Assembly: GCA_025266875.1 (NCBI GenBank)
Contig: JALLLT010000053.1
Span: forward strand, 186,001-250,000
Direction of reading: 5' to 3'
DNA from: Fennellomyces sp. T-0311
Taxonomy: Eukaryota > Mucoromycota > Mucoromycetes > Mucorales > Lichtheimiaceae
Length of the DNA: 64,000 nt
Shown here: positions 1 through 12,821 of the stretch, piece by piece
Numbering within the stretch: position 1 is the stretch's first letter
Layout of the letters: each line of letters opens with the position of its first letter
Position numbers and translations under genes: made by a program
Notes under the pieces: generated by a model
The model's database searches: none
Seen by the model: the letters and a program-made list of their open reading frames with translations, nothing else
What the model was told of the DNA's origin: nothing

Positions 1-3000
1 CTCAATGGCGCCGGTTGCTCATCTTCTACTTCATCTTGTGCTTCACCATTGCTATCATCATGGTGACTACTCAAACTACTGACACGACGACGTCTTGGAG
101 GCATGGTTCTGTTGCGTCGTAACTGTGATACTTGCTCTGGTTGTTGCTGTTCACTGAACCACGGTGCAGAATTGCGTCGTCGCACTGGTACAGCCGGCTC
201 TTCCTTTTTGCTCTTGCGAGGTGGTTCTACTGGAAGTAGTTCAGGCATCGATGTATAGCGTCTGAGTAAAACTGGTGGAGCCCAGGGCCTGCTGATACGT
301 TGCTCTAGAGCGGAATGGCGTCTCGGAATAACAACTTGCACCGCCATGGAGTTCATGTCGTCGTCTTCGTTATCGCTGTAATACATTGAGGATCCAGCCA
401 TACTGGATTGGTCGTACTGTCGGATAATATCATCATCTGCCATAACCTTGGTCACCAAGGTCACTGTACGGCGAACACCATCGTCACTGCTTGTATCTGA
501 GGAAGAAGATCGGCTATTGATACTTCGACGATGCTCCTCCGCTGGCAAAGGATCGTTGTTACTTCTGTATCGCCACGCCATATCCATATGGTTGTTCGTC
601 ATCAACCCTTGCTGACTATGCTGATCATCATCATAGTACCGGTGGTGTGTGTCGAGTGCATCCCTTGAGCGATTCAGGGGTGTCGATTCATCGTCTGTGC
701 TGGAATCAGAATCTTCCAATGCTTCATTTTCGGCCACAGTACAGAACTTGATCGGATTTCCATCGTCCAACTCGATCATGGTCAGACGGCGACTGTCTCG
801 GTGATCGAACCCGTTATGTTGGTCTAGATCCATACGGTTACGCATCATCTCGATGCCTTCCTGCATACTACTCTCGGCGCGATGATACACTTGGGGCAGA
901 AGATGCTTGACGTCTTCATGGACCATCGGTGTCATCAGCTTTTTGTGTAGACCTGGATCCTGAAACTGCTTCGATAAATCGTCTTCCTTGTCAAGCTTTT
1001 CGTCCTTTTGTTCCTTCTTGGGTGGTGGTAGTATTGGTGCTGAACCAGTTGCAGTACCAATAATGAAGGATCCCAGCGTCTCCATGCGACGAGAGTAAAA
1101 GTAGCCGAATACAATCGTAAACACAGGCAAGGGGATCAGAACATAGGACTGTACATGACCTCCTTTCAAGTTCAAAACAATGATCATCAGGACTTGGAAC
1201 AAGACCGTGGACGCCATCATACAAACAAAGACGGTGGGCCACATGCGTCCTCCGGATTCGGTCTTGGTTACAAAGATATACATGAGCATGTATTTGTACA
1301 CCATTGTCGAGACAACAAAGAAGAGAAGCGCAAATGGGAGTACGAGTGGTGCAATTGCCGAATATAGCAACGCGATGGTGAAAAAGAACAATAGCATATT
1401 ATAGCAGAGCGGATAGTCGAACTCAGGTGGTTGAGCCACGTCTCGCAATTCACGGGGACTTGGTCGCGTAATCCATTTACGCAAGGTAATCAGGAGCAGT
1501 GGAACGACCTGTGCCATTTCCATGGTCAAACCAAGAGCCTTGATACACACGTAATTGATCCAGAACGTCGACACATCCGAAATGTTTTTCGCCAGCTGGG
1601 TGATATAATCCGAGATCGAAGTTTGGCTTTGGTCCAGAGAGCCAGACAGAATCAACGATCGGATCTGACCATAGATACCAATGAAAATCGACGCCAGCGT
1701 GAACACCAGGAGGTTGTTGATGATGAAGAACACAAACAGTTTGATGAACACCTTGCGATCAAGCGTGGTATGCGTCTGATATCCTTGCTGCTTGGACAGA
1801 AACCGGAGCAGATGTGGCAGGAGCAGAAAGAACAGCGCCATGACGATGGGTGTAAACCAAGCTTGGATGATACCCATCAAGAAAGAGTTGTTGTTGATGA
1901 ACTCTTCCGAGTTAGGGAACAGCCGGATCAGGTTGACGACGTTGGATGTGGCAGACAAGGCACCGATCGGGATCATCCACACAAAAATAAGGATCCAATA
2001 GATCAACCGTCCAATCCACCTGCGCGTCTTTCGAGCCTTTTCCTCCATCGGCAAATTGGCCCAAATCAGATCCTTGGGTGCGGGTGAGAGTCGGACGCCA
2101 AACTCCCGCTGTTGTTTCTTGTCGACCTTTTGGTTGAACGCTTGGTTGACGGTGTGAGCATGCTCAATTCTGTCAAAGGAGACCCATCCATAGTTGGAGA
2201 TTTTGCTGCTGCTATTCTTTCGCAGCTTTTTGATTTCTCCTTCGAGTTCCTTGACCTGCTCGGTATAATAGTCGATTTCATCCACCTTTTTGCCGCCGCA
2301 GAAAAGGAAGCCGCCCACTCGCATTGTCGGCCGTTTCTTTTTATCTACTGACTTTCCATCTATGGCATGTGTGAGTATGACCCGTCCCGAAATATCCAAG
2401 TCCGTGATCTAAATATTTTGGTTACCATTGAGATAAGTGGAGAGCGCGTCTTCGAGATGTCGCACAGCGGCCTCGTGTTCTTCCGTCAAACTGGTGAGCT
2501 TTGAACTGTGGAGTCCAATTATAGCTTGTTGTACAGTGTAGGGCAGTCTCATTGTATCCATCCACGACTTTAGCTTTTCATCTGTCCGATGGTCCTTGGG
2601 CACGTTGCTGATCAACAGCGAGCGCGCGGATAAGGCATTAGGAGGATGGCGGAAATACCGTTGACGCATTTCAATGTAGTCGCACGAGGCGCGGTAAGCG
2701 AAATACGCTATTAATATGGAAAATATCCATGTAGCAGCAGCGGGTGACCAGTACCAGCGCGTGTCTGCCGCTACGTCATCCTCGCTGGAGGAGATGTAGT
2801 TGATGCCAGAAATAGACAGCAAGTCCAAGCCTGCTGGCGGTGGCCAATCTCTATTGTGGTTATTAAAAAAGAATATGAGCTCAGGTCATAATAACCTCAG
2901 TGTAACACAAGCGGAATCAAAGGAAATGATGCCTTACCCAGTGTGGTAAGTTGCGACTATATTTACAGGGATCAGGGCACAGATGCCAATGATGCTCATG

Positions 3001-3391
3001 ACAATGAGTAGCCGCCTGATCAATCGGATAAATCTGAGTAACAGCACAGCATCGAAGCCAATACGATCCATCAGAAACTCATCGTCTGCCTGGAGGACGG
3101 GTTTGACCCACGAAAGCCATCCAGTGCCTATGGCTGGCGGGCGCTGGCTATACAACAGAAGGTATGGATCAGAGTTCGCCATCTTCCCGAGCTCAACGCG
3201 ACACTTTACTCTGGCTTGGAGAATTTGTACTTGGGAGCATATACCAAGGTATGGCGCGGACGCAGAAAGCTGAAGCCGGCCATGACGAGCAGCGAAATGC
3301 CCAGGTTGATGCCCAATTGGGTGCCCATGGCCTTGAGGGTCAAGGTCGCATCGGTCTTTTTCTGATCCTGGAAAGGAACATAGACATTCAT
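1..3391 (-). CDS. CSC1/OSCA-like osmosensitive cation channel (C-terminus truncated by window edge)
   Basis: Member of the CSC1/RSN1/OSCA (DUF221) family of multi-pass calcium-permeable, mechanically or osmotically gated channels. Exons read on the minus strand: 3391-3210, 3147-2938, 2850-2426, 2347 to beyond 1, with introns of 62, 87 and 78 nt; all junctions keep frame. At least 1054 residues. The N-terminal part has the early membrane segments and the family signature around SFLRPRHTLVYAPKYKF. The middle is a cytosolic PHM7-type domain with the RNP-like RSLLISNVP. The exon after 2347 carries the seven-helix channel core, including KTESGGRMWP after a hydrophobic run. The C-terminus is a long Ser/Arg/Asp-rich cytosolic tail, still open at position 1. 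Start chosen as the first ATG upstream of membrane segment 1. The family assignment is firm; ion selectivity is inference. Confidence 0.9.
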
Positions 3392-3615
3392 GTGGTTACG
3401 AGTGGAAGAAAGAGCGACACAAAAAAAAATGAAGGCAAAAATGAAAGCTGAACAAAAAGAGTGCTGAGTATGGAGGGACCCCTAAGTTCGTGTAACACAA
3501 TGGAGAAACGTGCGACAGCTTAAAATATCAGTCTGTTTGTGTTGGTTACACACGTAAAAGTAAAAAATTCTGCCACTCTCAGGTTCTCCGCGGGAGTTTC
3601 CATTTTTATTCCATT

Positions 3616-4986
3616 TTATGAAATGTACTTTTTGGCAGCGGTGCGTTTACTGGCTGCCGCCGACTTGGGTTTGTCGTAGATGTGGCACTAGACAGGAAGC
3701 GGATTAGCGTGGTGCAATATAAGCCAACTAATTGTAGCTTGCCTTGTGCGCGTGACGATACCATAACACACTCGTCTTTCTCTTTGCGTTGCAGATCGGC
3801 ACAAATTGACGACACTGATGACATAACCCCTCGACGACATCGTGGTCGCCGGCGCGCTGCTCCAAAGGCTCCATAAACCGCTTGCCAGAGACAGATGAAA
3901 TGCCGTGAAAGAACTGTTTGTGGTACCAATAAGCGCTGTTTTTCAATTGCAACCATTTCCCAGGTTTGCAGCTGTCGCAGTAGCCTTCTTTAAGCTGGCC
4001 CGTGTACCTCACCCACTTTGGCGTGTACTCGTCGCCTTCGTACCGCAGTTTCTGCCGCCGAGGTACTGCGCTGGGATTCTGTCGTGCAGTGTCCCAATCC
4101 ACATCGCTGATCTCTGGGAATGACGCGTCCACAGTGTCCGCCGGTGGTACTTCTGTGGTGGGGACAGGAAGCCAGTCTTTAAAGTCAACCGACTTGCTCC
4201 GTACATCTTTGGGTGTGACGATACGACGTTTCCGTTGTTGCCTTGGTGACGACACTGGACGCTTCTTGTCATTCCAGGATTGCATGGCCGGCATGTAGAC
4301 ATTTGGGAGTGATCCGCGGTGCTGGTATTGGAAGCTGTCAGGAACAGGTTGCGCAACCGCCAGCGGTCGCTCGGTGTGATCGAACGAATGCCTTCGATAT
4401 GGATCGTAATTGTCAACCACGGCTGTTTTGACGCTGCTGTTACTGCTGTGTGACCCGTCATCAGTGGCAGTGGTTTGGTACATATTGGATGATTGTTGTT
4501 GAAGTAGATGGAGTGTCAGGAGATCTGCCATTTTCTCGCTGATCAGCCTTTGGTTCTTCTCTTGCGCACATACGTATGTAGTAGCACTGTACCTTCATTA
4601 TTGTATTCAGAATTCAGGCAGTTGCTGGATTGGCCGGTGATGGTTGGCTCGGGTGAGCAAGCGCTGGTGGCCGTGGGTGGCCAGTAGTAGTACGAGTCGT
4701 TATTATGGCTGCTGTAGTATGGCTGGGTAGTGGTGATAGGCCGGTCTTGTTGCTGCTTTGGCTCGATCACTGACGGGTCTTCAAACTGTGTGGGTGATTG
4801 AGTCGATGGGAATACGAGTGCATCATCGTACGTCTGCTGAAAATTGAACATGTCACACACACCAGCGCTTGCTGGCCCATCTGCTATGGCAGCGTCGGCG
4901 GCACTGCTGCTGCTAGTACTGAGGGCAGTGGATGACAGTAACGAGAGCAAGTCGGGCTGTTGCGCTAAGGGCGTGAAATGATACAT
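3616..4986 (-). CDS. Rua1-type C-terminal zinc-binding domain protein, putative transcription regulator
   Basis: Three exons, 4986-4593, 4524-3743 and 3687-3616, about 415 residues. The first half is low-complexity Ser/Gln/Thr-rich sequence typical of fungal regulators. The second half contains the Rua1 C-terminal domain: WVRYTGQLKEGYCDSCKPGKW, then WYHKQFFHGIS, GLCHQCRQFVPIC and finally WYRHAHKCH, giving paired Cys plus His-Ala-His-Lys-Cys-His ligands characteristic of that family (named after Ustilago RUA1). The final HAHK|CHIYDKPK junction requires an intron with a GC donor (3688-3742). The protein ends in a basic Lys/Ala tail. Nuclear regulator is inferred from the family; targets are unknown. 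It lies 224 bp downstream of nothing antisense: the channel gene at 3391 follows it on the same strand. Confidence 0.85.
3688..3742 (-). other. GC-AG intron in the Rua1-type gene
   Basis: The donor reads AAG|GCAAGC and the acceptor TAG|TGCCAC on the minus strand. Splicing joins HAHK to CHIYDKPK and restores the conserved last zinc-ligand motif; reading through instead stops after four residues. No GT donor nearby keeps frame. This is an intron call from sequence only. Confidence 0.75.
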
Positions 4987-6367
4987 TGCAGAAAAGATAA
5001 AAGAGTAAGAGAAAGATGTACAAGAGAAAGAGAAAGGCGTAAAAAAAGGCTTCGTGTGCGGGGAGAATAAAAACCGAGTTCTGATATGTCTTCGGCTATA
5101 AGAGCGGGAAAAAAGAAAAAAGGAAGGAAAAGGGGGTGCGCACTTGCGCGATCCTCACACTCTTCTTTTGTGCTAGCTGATTGAACAAGAGCGAATATAT
5201 GTGTGTGTGTGTGTGTGTGTGACTCGGCGTCGTGTGTACATCTTCATTATATTCATATGTTTATCTCCCCTTTTGCCGCGCTCCCACTGCGTGAACCGGC
5301 AGCATGCATAGTACTGTTTGCGTTTGGTCAGGTATGTGCAGACCAGATCAGGTTGGTCGTTGCAGCTACCTTTTTTCTTTTACGGCTGTCAAAGTACCGA
5401 GTTGGAAAGTGTTTTTTTTGCACCCCCCGTGGCTCTGTAACAACACTCGGCGATCAAGCGGCCCGTTGCCAATTTCATCCACAACCACTCCCCTCTTTTT
5501 TTGTCACGACCTGTCGTACCGATCGTTGGGATATGTGCCAAGCGCAAAAAATAGGCACATCGATAGCCGGGAGTCGACTCAACCGGATCGTCATAAAGGG
5601 GGGTGGGGACGGAGACACCCGTTGCTTCTATTGGTTTTTTATTTGGTACTACAACCAACAAGCGACAAGAAACCGCCGTGTCGGGTGACTAGCCCAAAAG
5701 CGAGCATCTTTTTGATTCGCTGGTGCCCCCAAAAATAGTGCAGGTTTGTTCGTGTGTTCAGCGTGCAGACACACAGAGAGGACAAGTTGGTCGCGCCCCG
5801 CCCGTGAAACGCACGGACCCACATTTAAAATTTTCATAAGACGTGGGAGCCTGCGGTCGGATAAAGTCCCCTGTCATAAGCGAAAGGCTGCCGGCTCAAG
5901 TAATACCCATGAGCAGCTCCTTTTGCGGTCACCGAAGCTTCCTGGGCGCTTCCATGGCAGAGCTTGTCATTTCCCGTTTGTCGTATTTATTTATAGCCGT
6001 GATCGATCTGTTTGGCCGTGCAAAATGCTTAATTTGCTAAACTCACCCCAGCTTGCGTGGATCAATAAAGGGGATGGTGTCGCCGGATGGCACGGGGAAA
6101 TCAAGGTTAAAGTTCACTGACGGCGACCGGGTAACCTGCCTCGTTCGGGCGCTGTTTGGCGTTATCCATTTCAAGGACCCCTACATGGCAACGTGCAATG
6201 CAAGCGACAGACCGCAGCGACGGCGGGTGGAATGGCACGTGAAAGCAAGGCAGTTTACTAGAGGCCGGTATGGAATTACTATTACTACGGGTAAAGGAGA
6301 CAGGGAGAGGATTGCAATAGAGGATGCGATGAATGCAACAGATGAAATGCTTTTGTGAGAGAGACGT
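4987..6367. other. Intergenic region upstream of the Rua1-type gene
   Basis: Holds a (GT)n run at 5201-5221, several poly-pyrimidine tracts and the presumed promoter of the minus-strand regulator. Open frames across 5203-6358 have no recognisable domain, overlap one another in several frames and look like chance. Confidence 0.5.
5201..5221. repeat. (GT)n microsatellite
   Basis: About ten perfect GT units about 215 bp upstream of the Rua1-type gene start. Confidence 0.9.
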
Positions 6368-8116
6368 CTATACAAATATCCGGGTATCCAAGCCAGTTGA
6401 AAAGTCCATCACCATCACCCGATGATCCTGGCTTGCACTAAATAGGGCATGAGCACGTCGGCATGATCACGGCTTTCAGGACCACATTACCTGACTATTC
6501 TATTCTTGTCAAACCGTACGTCAAACACCCAGCTCGTGTGCGCATCTTGGAAGTTCAGCAGGCACTTGCCCGTCCTAGCCCAGTCATCGTCAGCTTATCG
6601 CTGCGCGGAAGACGGCAGAAATTCCACTCACCTCATGTCCCACACGCGTATGCTTTGGTCATAGCTAGCGCTGACAATGCGGTCGTTGCTAAAGTGCACC
6701 GTGCGCACCAGGTCTTGATGGCCTGTAGCGAGGTTAGCTGACAATGCTCGCATACAAGCTGATGCATTTCTGTTACCTTCACAGTTTACCAGACATTCGC
6801 CCGTCTACGAGGCAATGGACATTGGGTAAATATTGACACAACAACGTGCTAGAACGGTGCTTACCTCGGGATCCCAAACCTTGATCGTCCTGTCATTTGA
6901 TCCACTGACAATCCGCTTGCCATCGTACTGGACACACGCCAGTCCGCGTCCATGGCCTTCGAACTCCCGGAGGCACTCGCCCGTCCGCACGTCCCACATC
7001 TTGATCATAGCATCGCCAGACGCAGACACGATCTTGTCGCCCTTGAGCTGGACGGCATTCACTGGCCCGCGATGGGCGAATATCGTTCGAATGTGCTCGC
7101 CTGTCGATGTGTTCCATATTCGGATGGATTTATCCTTGGAGCACGAGACGATGAATCGGTCGTCAAATGAGACATCGAGTACGCCTCCTTCGTGGCCCTG
7201 ATAATGCAGATGTTATTCACAACAACGTAAAGATAATAGGGAAAAGAGACGTACAGCAAGTCGATAAAGCGGCTCAAACGTCACCATGCTCCAGACCACA
7301 ATGGTTTTATCGGACGAGCCCGAGACCATGAGGGAGTCGTTGTATTCTAGGGAGAGCACGCTGCCTTCATGTGCACACAAAGTCCGCACGCATTCGTAGG
7401 TCAACATGTCCCAGAACTTGATGGTGCAGTCGCGCCCGCCAGTAACGATGCGCTGGTCGTCGAACTGCAGGCAGTATACGCTGTCGTGGTGGCCGAGAAG
7501 GTAGTGCGTGGAGGCCTGGCCGAGCATCCACCGCCGTTCGAGTTGATAGCGCTGCTTGTACCAGTACTGCCAGTCTTCATCGTAGACACCTCGTGGCAGC
7601 CAGCGCATCTCCGACAGCCGCCAACGCCAAATGTCGTTATTTCGGGACAGAGTGTACCACGTTCGACATACCCCGGACATCGTTACCAGTGTGCTGAGAT
7701 CCACCGACGATGCGATCTGAAGCACAAGCTCGCAGGGCAGACTGGTTAGGAAGTCTAACGCAATGTGTGTGTGTCAGGAAACGGGGGGAATATCTCTCGC
7801 CTACGCTCTCTCCCCTTCATCAACCCAGACTCCCTGGATTTTATCTCGCTTTGGTATACGTCCTACCTATTTTCTTTTCATTGCCGCTGTGCGCCGTGAG
7901 CGCGTTTCTGGACGAGCTGCTGTGATGCATGGTGAGCGACAGAGTCAATCGCCGTCGCGATCCGATCGGGCGCTTCGTGCATTTTCGAGTGGAGGATCGC
8001 ACGGTGACAGATCGACTGGCCAATATTCCGCCTGTATGACATCGCTGGACATGGGCAGCCTCGGTCATTAAAATGTCGTACAGTTGCGCAGGATCTTGAT
8101 TCTCTGAGGTTGTCAT
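6368..8116 (-). CDS. F-box / WD40-repeat protein, SCF ubiquitin ligase substrate receptor
   Basis: Seven coding exons: 8116-7867, 7754-7255, 7197-6865, 6804-6777, 6722-6632, 6574-6491, 6437-6368; 451 residues, all junctions in frame. An 83-residue basic N-terminus precedes a clear F-box (DFLTSLPCELVLQIASSVDL, then GVCRTWYTLS). Seven WD40 repeats follow, each ending in a WD/WN/WS-type dipeptide (KFWD, VVWS, RIWN, KMWD, KVWD, RVWD, MVMD), predicting a complete seven-blade propeller. F-box binds Skp1 and the propeller binds phosphorylated substrates, as in Cdc4/Met30/beta-TrCP-type receptors; I cannot tell which orthologue this is. The 28-nt exon 6777-6804 lies inside blade 5-6. UBC12, which neddylates cullins of SCF ligases, is also in this window. 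Confidence 0.88.
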
Positions 8117-8556
8117 TAGAGCTAAAGATGTCGGGAACGAAGGAGTGGAAAAAGGTGAGAAAGAAAAAAAGAAGAAAAGAAAAAGGGTTGATATTCAGAC
8201 CATCCTTATGAAGCAGAGGTAGAAAAAAAAAGAGCTACTCGACCTCTCTCCTTCTCCATGCATGTTCCACTCTGCCTAGGTTTCATCTACAGTCCTCTGG
8301 CTTGCTCCTGGATCTGCCGCTTCCCCTCGCCCTCCCGCTGCTCGAGTCGCCCTGTTGTTTGCATGTTTCAGTTCACCATCGCTGCTCGTTTTGGGCAACG
8401 GCGCGTTCTTCCAACATTCTATGTGTCACCGTACAGCCAAGATTATTGCTAAAGCGCGCTGCATGGCGGGCTGATCCCGTCCATTCCAATGTAAACAAAC
8501 AAAGGGTTTTATGCAGTTGCATGGGTGTTTCCAGCAAGGGCGCGCCATCGCTCATC

Positions 8557-8595
<39 letters not shown>

Positions 8596-9457
8596 TGTCA
8601 TGATCAACTGTGCATCTGCCTCTGCATCCTCCACAATCTATATATATAATAGAGCATTATTAGATATACAAAATTCGGTCATGGGACCAAAAGTCGATTG
8701 GAACCATCATTTCGGTTCCTTGAAATGGGCTATTGTGCCTAGTGTTGCTCCCTCAAGCTATTCTTTTTGTGGGTCACCGCCGTTTCCACTCGATAAGTTT
8801 AGGCCCACCTGCTTCACCATAAAGCTGTCTGTGCTCCCCCTTTCTCCCTCGACTAAGTGCACTCATCCACTTGCTATTAACGTACATGATGGCTTGAACC
8901 CCATTTCCTCATGAAGCATTGATCGTCATCAGCTGGCTCAGTAGTGTCGGTAGCAGTGTGTCCCTTTTTTTTCTCACAAAGCTTATTGAATGATGATCGA
9001 TAAGATTGAACTCTCTTTATTGTTGCTGGGAATTACCCAAAAAGCAAAAGATTCGCTGATAGTGTGTGAAGTCAGAGTTTCGAGCCATCGGTTGTAGATA
9101 AGTTCAGTATCTACTGTTACCTCATTATACATTCCTATTCGAATGGTAGGACAATGTTGCCTAGGAAACCAATTAAAGTTCTCTGTTCTCGCTCGCCACT
9201 TCCTAGAAAGAAACCCGCCACAATGAGAATGGTTGGCTTGTCAGGAGTAAAAAAAAAAAAAATGAAAAGCTTGGTAGTCCAAGTTTCTGGCAAGTTGGAC
9301 AGCATGAACCTGTTTTACAATCATGGTGATATATGACTGGATCGGGGCACCTCGGTAACCATCTGCGCGGTTAGTGACAACAAAACTGACAACAATCGTC
9401 GGAAGCTGTTCTTACATATTTTTTTACTGTAAACTTTGGAAACTGTACATGTCAACC
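8117..9457. other. Divergent intergenic region between F-box gene and TRM44
   Basis: Contains the (GA)n run at 8559-8593 and two divergent promoters. Frames at 8258-8914 and 9154-9336 have no family signature or splice-consistent extension. Nothing else recognised. Confidence 0.5.
8559..8593. repeat. (GA)n microsatellite
   Basis: About 17 perfect GA units in the spacer between divergent genes. Confidence 0.95.
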
Positions 9458-11655
9458 ATGACGGACACTGGTAAATAAAGTGCCATGTGTAATGTTTAAG
9501 AGCTTGCTTTGAAACTCATTTCCATTCCAGTTGATCCTCAGGAATTGTTTATGCAATTCGCGCCTGATCTGTACTTTGATGCACCAAAGCGTGATCAATC
9601 GAGTGATTGGTACACCATGGTTGAACAGACAGTGCCAGCAGGCAAACAGCAATTCTGGACGACTATTGTAAATAATCAAATAAAAAAAAGAGAGAGAGAG
9701 AGAAATGGATGGTTTCGAAGGGATAAGATGGGTTGACCAGATGGATAGAAAACATGGACAGAACAACCTCACTTTGTGATCCCTCCTGTGGAGAAGGCTG
9801 AGATTCTGTCGACGGAGGGTAGTGCGATACGCCGTCAGCTAATACCCAAACGGAAATCCAAAGACGCGCCTTTGATTGAAACAGTGGAATACCAAGACTA
9901 TGAAGGTGCTTTTTTAGTTTCTGTTTTAGTGCGATTATTAACGTTTTATATAAGATTGTGCTCGCGTCATCTATCGGCCCGTCGTTTCACCAGAAGTCGC
10001 GCTCCCCTTCTACTATCCAAAGGTACATGATCTATCGCAAAACCAAAAGGTAAACGGTTATTCACCTCCCCGAATAAGGTAAAAGCATACAGCTTCGTGT
10101 ACAACGCCACTGCGGTGCCAAGAAGGTAAAAATTTAATAGTTACACAGCCGCGTGAGGCCTTGTGTTCATAACTTTTTTTTTATATGGCTCACACCCGAT
10201 TAAAAAAAAGGGATGGTGAAGAACAGGGTGTGCTTCGTTTGCAAGTAATTCCTATGAATGACGAGTCACCAGCCATCACAGATTCCAAAATGGTAAAAGG
10301 GAAAAGAACGTGCCAAATGTTATTAATAACTCACACTCGTAGCATTGCAGCAATATGCACTGAAAACGATCTTACACAAACTTTTCAAGTGGTGCATTCA
10401 GACCCGCCTGGGTTACAAGAAAAGAGCGCAACACGATACACTAGTCCCAAAGGAGACGTATGTGGATATGTACCAGCGTTTAAAAAACAAGTACGCAGCC
10501 GACTTGGTCAGGTATAATGAAAAAAGCATCCCACTTGGTGACAATGGCCCTTTTTTTTCTTATTGATTATTCGAAAAATACAGCAACTGGACTGAAAAAA
10601 CAGATCCTCAAAAGTTCGTCTTTGAAGATATTGGAATTGCGAGCTATCTCATATGCCTCTGGCAACAAGAAGATCGGTAAGTGCCTTTTGCTCGAGTAAC
10701 ACAAACAAAAGAGAAGGGGAACACTAAACAGATTCGTCATCGTATGACAACGGTCAATTAAAGGAAACCTACTTTTGTGGACCTGGGATGTGGAAATGGT
10801 TTGTTGACGTATCTCTTGACGTGTGAAGGATACCAAGGATATGGTATTGACGTTGCCGAAAGAAAAATCTGGGCAAAATTACGCAATGGACAGCATGATC
10901 GGTTAAGAGGTAAAGGATATGTCGTAGTGAAATTATATATATATGGGAAAGTGTGGTCTAATTATAATCCGGTTCTGCTTTTCCCTTATTCCCCTCAATT
11001 GAACACATACACACAGTGGAAGCACTATATCCAGCCAAAGCGGTTTATCCGGGTGCAGATTGGCTAATTGGGAACCACGCTGATGAGCTTGTGCCATGGT
11101 AAAACTTTAATCATTATTTTGTGTTGCGATTGTAGGAAAAATTGGAGTTAATAACGCCGGGACCCCTCCCTTTACTTTTTTTGCTATTTACTATTTGGCA
11201 GGATTCCTTTAATTGCCGCGAAATCAGGGGCGCAATGCAAGTAAGGGGATCAGGTTATTTTCTGATGCCTTGTTATCAACAGGAACAAACAATTTTTTTT
11301 TAGATTTATGGTGATCCCGTGCTGCTTTTACGGACTCGATGGCACAAAACAACTGGTGCTGCAGACCAAGGACGAAGCGGGCGGGAAATATAAGGCGTAC
11401 ACACGCTATGTGAAAGATCTTGCGACACGTTGCGGGTTTGAAGTTGAAGAAGATCATTTGCGGATACCCAGTACCAAGAATATCGCGGTGGTCGGGCGGC
11501 GAAGGCATGACGCAGAAATTGACTTGGCAACCATCAGTGCCATAGAAACAGCCGGATCTGCCTTTGTGCCTCGCAAAAATGATCGAGAGAAGGATCTTAT
11601 CCGGAGAGAGCGTAAAAGATCAAAAATAGAAAAAAGCACTTTGAGCTCTGAGTAA
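9458..11655 (+). CDS. TRM44: tRNA (uridine-44 2'-O) methyltransferase
   Basis: SAM-dependent methyltransferase making Um44 in tRNA-Ser. Twelve coding exons: 9458-9470, 9531-9667, 9749-9905, 9955-10022, 10079-10125, 10211-10292, 10351-10511, 10584-10676, 10764-10909, 11017-11098, 11202-11240, 11304-11655; 458 residues, every junction in frame. Family hallmarks in order: FEDIGIASYLICLW, the SAM-binding motif FVDLGCGNGLLTYLLT with GYGIDVAERKIWA (about residues 255-285), DWLIGNHADELVPWIPLIAA, and IPCCFYGLDG. The C-terminus is basic (Arg/Lys/Glu) after NIAVVGRRR. The first coding exon is only 13 nt, placed by an ATG in good context and an in-frame donor. Cytoplasmic tRNA modification is known for the family; the exon model is inferred. 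Confidence 0.93.
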
Positions 11656-11748
11656 AAAAAAAAAAGAAAAAGGGACCTTGCGAGTCCGCGCACTTTTCTT
11701 CCTTTTCCCCCCGGTCCCTTCTTTTACTTTTTCTTTTTATACTTCTAG

Positions 11749-12821
11749 ATGCGGATTTCAGCCTCCCTTCTACTGATAGCTTTACTTGTATTATTGCAAG
11801 CCGCATGGATTGTCGATTCGCAGGAGACGTCAGGTGGCGATCCAGCACCATCGACACCAGCACCAACAAGTGAACCACCACCAGCTTCTTCAGACCCCCC
11901 TCCGGCTTCTTCAGACCCCCCTCCGGCTACCTCAAACCCACCACCAGCATCATCCAACCCTCCTCCTGCCTCGAGTGACCCTGCACCCACGTCACAGCCT
12001 ACCTCTGCTAGACCTACAAGCGCAGACACTCCAGCTCCCACGAGTGGTGACAACCAACCTACCAGTACCCCTGACGAGACACCAACCGCGACTGATGACA
12101 ACGGAACTAGCACCACGCGTAGCAACCGGCCTACCAACACCAGTGATGATTCAGATGGTGGCAATGACAACACGGCTGCTATTGCCGGTGGTGTCGTCGG
12201 CGGAGTTGGTACGTATATATTTTTTTTCTGAAACTGTACCTGTAAAAGTAACCATGGTATATTACAACAGTTGGTCTTGCGTTAATTGGTGGTTTGTTGG
12301 CATGGATTAACCGTCGTGGTGGATGCACTTCGCGCAACAAGCAAAAGCGCCAGGCTGACTTTGAGGACTTTGGATTGGCCGAAACTGACTTCCCACACCA
12401 TCGTTCGCCTCCCATGGCTTCTGCAAACGTCGCTGCTGCTAATGTTGCTGCAGCAGGTGCAGCCAAGTCTGCAGTTTCGCCTACCATCCCTAGACTGAAT
12501 GACCAAGGCAACTTTTACAATGAAGCACCTGGTTCGAACCGTCATTATTACGAGCCCCAGCTCAGCCAAGAATACGGCGCTGGCGCCATGTCTCCTCCCC
12601 AGCAGCATCAACAAGGATATTATTATCCTGAACAGCAGGGTGGCGGCTACTATGATGAACAGGGTTACTATTACGATGGTAGCACTGCTGTCTCTAGCCA
12701 GCATTACGATCAGCAACATCAGCAAATGTATGACGGTGCTGGTGCGCCAATGCACGGTGCTGGTGGCAGTGATTATTACAAACCCGATACCGCCGATGGC
12801 AAACCTCACTTGCGATCGTAA
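11749..12821 (+). CDS. Single-pass Ser/Thr/Pro-rich cell-surface protein (wall sensor-like)
   Basis: Two exons, 11749-12208 and 12271-12821; 336 residues. Residues 1-24 form a signal peptide. Residues about 25-140 are an extracellular Pro/Ser/Thr-rich mucin-like region with five heptads of the form PPPASSD/PPPATSN (residues 43-77). Residues about 143-166 form a Gly-rich transmembrane helix split by the intron, followed by an INRR stop-transfer signal. The cytosolic tail is rich in Gln, Tyr and Gly (QQGYYYPEQQ-like) and ends LRS. The architecture resembles fungal Mid2/WSC-type wall-stress sensors, but no cysteine-rich WSC domain is present, so sensor function is inference. It starts 93 bp after the TRM44 stop, on the same strand. 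Confidence 0.8.
11875..11979 (+). repeat. Five tandem 21-bp coding repeats (PPPA[ST]S[DN])
   Basis: Five adjacent 7-codon units in the extracellular stalk of the surface protein; the first two differ only by synonymous changes, suggesting recent slippage. Confidence 0.85.

Noticed and set aside
1431..2087. 218-codon plus frame
   Set aside because: Antisense to the membrane core of the CSC1-like channel; no domain.
5203..5688. 161-codon plus frame starting in the GT repeat
   Set aside because: Start lies in a microsatellite (CVCVC run), no family, other frames equally open.
12282..12809. 175-codon minus frame opposite the surface protein gene
   Set aside because: Exact antisense shadow of the second exon, where repetitive Gln/Tyr/Gly codons suppress stops on the other strand.
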